Positions 5,472 to 6,691 of a DNA stretch of 6,691 nucleotides are shown here, in pieces. Made by a program: the position numbers and the translations under genes. The notes beneath the pieces were generated by a model, which worked only from the letters and a program-made list of their open reading frames with translations, had not been told where the DNA came from and made no database searches. Position 1 is the stretch's first letter, and the number at the start of each line of letters is the position of its first letter. Origin of the DNA: Actinomycetota bacterium (GTDB lineage: Bacteria; Actinomycetota; Thermoleophilia; RBG-16-64-13). Where the stretch lies: positions 8,500-15,190 of the forward strand of contig PMIZ01000197.1 of the NCBI GenBank assembly GCA_003157225.1, given 5' to 3'.

Positions 5472-6691
5472 TCAGTCGTCGGGCCCTCCCCGTACCAAGG
5501 ACACCGCCGCACCGGCGACGGCCAGCCCCACCCCCAGGAACATGGCCGTCCGATACCCTCCAGCGAACTCCGACGCCGCGGCCTGGCTGGCCTTCTCACC
5601 GAGGAAGAGCACCCGCCCTCCGGTCGCCCCCAGCCCCGAGGCCGCAATTGCGCCGAGTAAGGCCACGGAGATGCCTTGACCTGCCGAGCGCATCGTCCCT
5701 AGGAATCCTGAGGCCAGGCTGAGCTGCGACCGTTTCACCGAGCCCATCACCGCCGAAGTGTTGGGGGAGCTGAAGGCGGCCATGCCGATCCCTACCATCC
5801 CGAGCGCCAGAAGCACCCGCCAGGCAGCCCTCGAATCGGGCAGTATCGCGAGCTGGGCTATCCCGATCGCGCCCAGAAGCATGCCGCCGGTGGCCAGCAC
5901 CCGCGAGCCGACGCGGTCCGAGAGCCGTCCGAAGAGCGGCGACAAACCGGCCATGAAGATCGGCTGCATGAGGAGGATCAATCCTGCACGCTGGGCGGAA
6001 TACCCCTGTGCGACCTCCAAGAAGACGGCGGTGAACACGGTTACGCCGTAGACGGCCGCGTAGTTGAGAAGGGCGGCAAAGTTGCCGGCCGCAAAGGCCC
6101 GGTTCTTGCGCACCAGATCCAGATCGAACACCGGGTCGCGCACTCGGCCTTCGACGACACCGAAAGCCACCAGCAGCACGACGAATGCCGCCAGCAGGCC
6201 GATGGTCTGGAGACTCCGCCATCCCCAGAAAGGCACGAAGATCAGGGGCACTAGGAGGCTCACCAGCGTGGCGCCAAGAAGGGCGCTGCCCCACCAGTCA
6301 AGGCCGCCGACCACCGGTGGAGATTGCGCGCCGCCGGCCGGCGGCGCCCCCGCGGGTCGTTCGCCGACGGCCGCTCGGTCGCGCTTCTCGGCGCCGAGCA
6401 TGAACCACCCGGTGGCGAGCACAGTGATCGCGATCGGGACGTTGATGAGGAATATCCAGCGCCAGCCGGCATGGGTCGCGATGAGGCCCCCCAGAGGCGG
6501 GCCTGCCATGAGACCCACGTACCCCGCCATCGCGCTCAGACCCAGGCCCCGTCCTCGCTCCTCCGGCGGAAACGCGGTGGTCACGAGAGCCGGCGAGGTG
6601 GCCGAGAGAAAGGCGGCTCCCGCTCCCTGGAGGCAGCGAGCAACGATCAAGAAAGCGCCGTTGAATGACAGGGCGCACGCCAGCGAGAAGA
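5472..6691 (-). CDS. DHA2-type MFS drug/solute exporter (5' partial)
   Basis: An inner-membrane proton-coupled exporter of the EmrB/QacA (DHA2, 14-TM) branch of the major facilitator superfamily. The frame runs open to the window edge, so the true start lies outside. About 405 residues are visible; family members are usually near 470-520 aa, so roughly TM1-TM2 are missing. Numbering from the first complete codon at 6689, the LIVARCLQGAGAA segment (14-26) is the TM3/TM4 region. GPPLGG (63-68) is the antiporter motif C, and GWRWIFLINVPI (75-86) is the conserved TM6 signature. A Pro/Ala/Gly-rich cytoplasmic linker (about 100-130) follows, then GRLSDRVGSRVL (254-265), a second motif-A-like loop. 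The SSPNTSAVMGSV stretch and nearby TMRSAGQGISVALL (about 332-345) are typical of the C-terminal half. It ends in a short charged tail. It is followed 28 nt later by the Rieske gene. The substrate cannot be predicted. Confidence 0.9.
   Translation of the reverse strand, partial: FSLACALSFNGAFLIVARCLQGAGAAFLSATSPALVTTAFPPEERGRGLGLSAMAGYVGLMAGPPLGGLIATHAGWRWIFLINVPIAITVLATGWFMLGAEKRDRAAVGERPAGAPPAGGAQSPPVVGGLDWWGSALLGATLVSLLVPLIFVPFWGWRSLQTIGLLAAFVVLLVAFGVVEGRVRDPVFDLDLVRKNRAFAAGNFAALLNYAAVYGVTVFTAVFLEVAQGYSAQRAGLILLMQPIFMAGLSPLFGRLSDRVGSRVLATGGMLLGAIGIAQLAILPDSRAAWRVLLALGMVGIGMAAFSSPNTSAVMGSVKRSQLSLASGFLGTMRSAGQGISVALLGAIAASGLGATGGRVLFLGEKASQAAASEFAGGYRTAMFLGVGLAVAGAAVSLVRGGPDD

Noticed and set aside
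1..6691. Search for CRISPR repeats, tRNA or rRNA genes, insertion-sequence ends and toxin-antitoxin pairs
   Set aside because: No spaced direct repeats, cloverleaf-like segments, transposase motifs or small paired genes were seen by eye on either strand.

Overview
The window is GC-rich bacterial chromosomal DNA with five complete protein genes and one cut by the right edge. Several features suggest a high-GC Gram-positive-type lineage such as Actinomycetota, with Chloroflexota or similar as the alternative: strong purine-rich ribosome-binding sites, GTG starts, a long ASB+ACT type SerA, and a short lipoprotein whose Cys is followed by a Gly/Ser/Thr-rich tether. This is inference from style; no rRNA or other phylogenetic marker is present. 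I see no mobile element, CRISPR array, tRNA or integrase.

Left part (1-2628, minus strand): a probable two-gene operon. The promoter-proximal gene encodes a CocE/NonD-type serine hydrolase (peptidase S15 fold, 582 aa). After an 18-nt gap comes a 259-aa alpha/beta-hydrolase. Both lack secretion signals, so they probably act on ester or amide substrates in the cytoplasm. A GC-rich hairpin just after the second stop is a candidate terminator.

Centre (2629-5009, plus strand): a 190-bp divergent intergenic region, then serA (D-3-phosphoglycerate dehydrogenase, the first step of serine synthesis). About 150 bp later comes a small type-1 copper protein predicted to be a membrane-anchored lipoprotein. 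The intergenic region has a perfect 9-bp inverted repeat just upstream of the serA ribosome-binding site, and a coding-like open frame that ends immediately before that site.

Right part (5072-6691, minus strand, convergent with the copper protein): a DHA2-type (14-TM) major facilitator exporter, missing its N-terminus at the window edge. After a 28-nt gap comes a small Rieske [2Fe-2S] ferredoxin-like protein, and the two are probably co-transcribed. A 10-bp hairpin lies between the convergent ends.

Apart from serA these genes form no recognisable pathway. The cupredoxin and the Rieske protein are both electron-transfer modules but lie on opposite strands, so any link between them is only proximity. 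I find no convincing evidence of a new biological system here. The observations that merit a second look are modest: the serA leader hairpin and coding-like remnant, the hydrolase pair, and the exporter-Rieske pairing.
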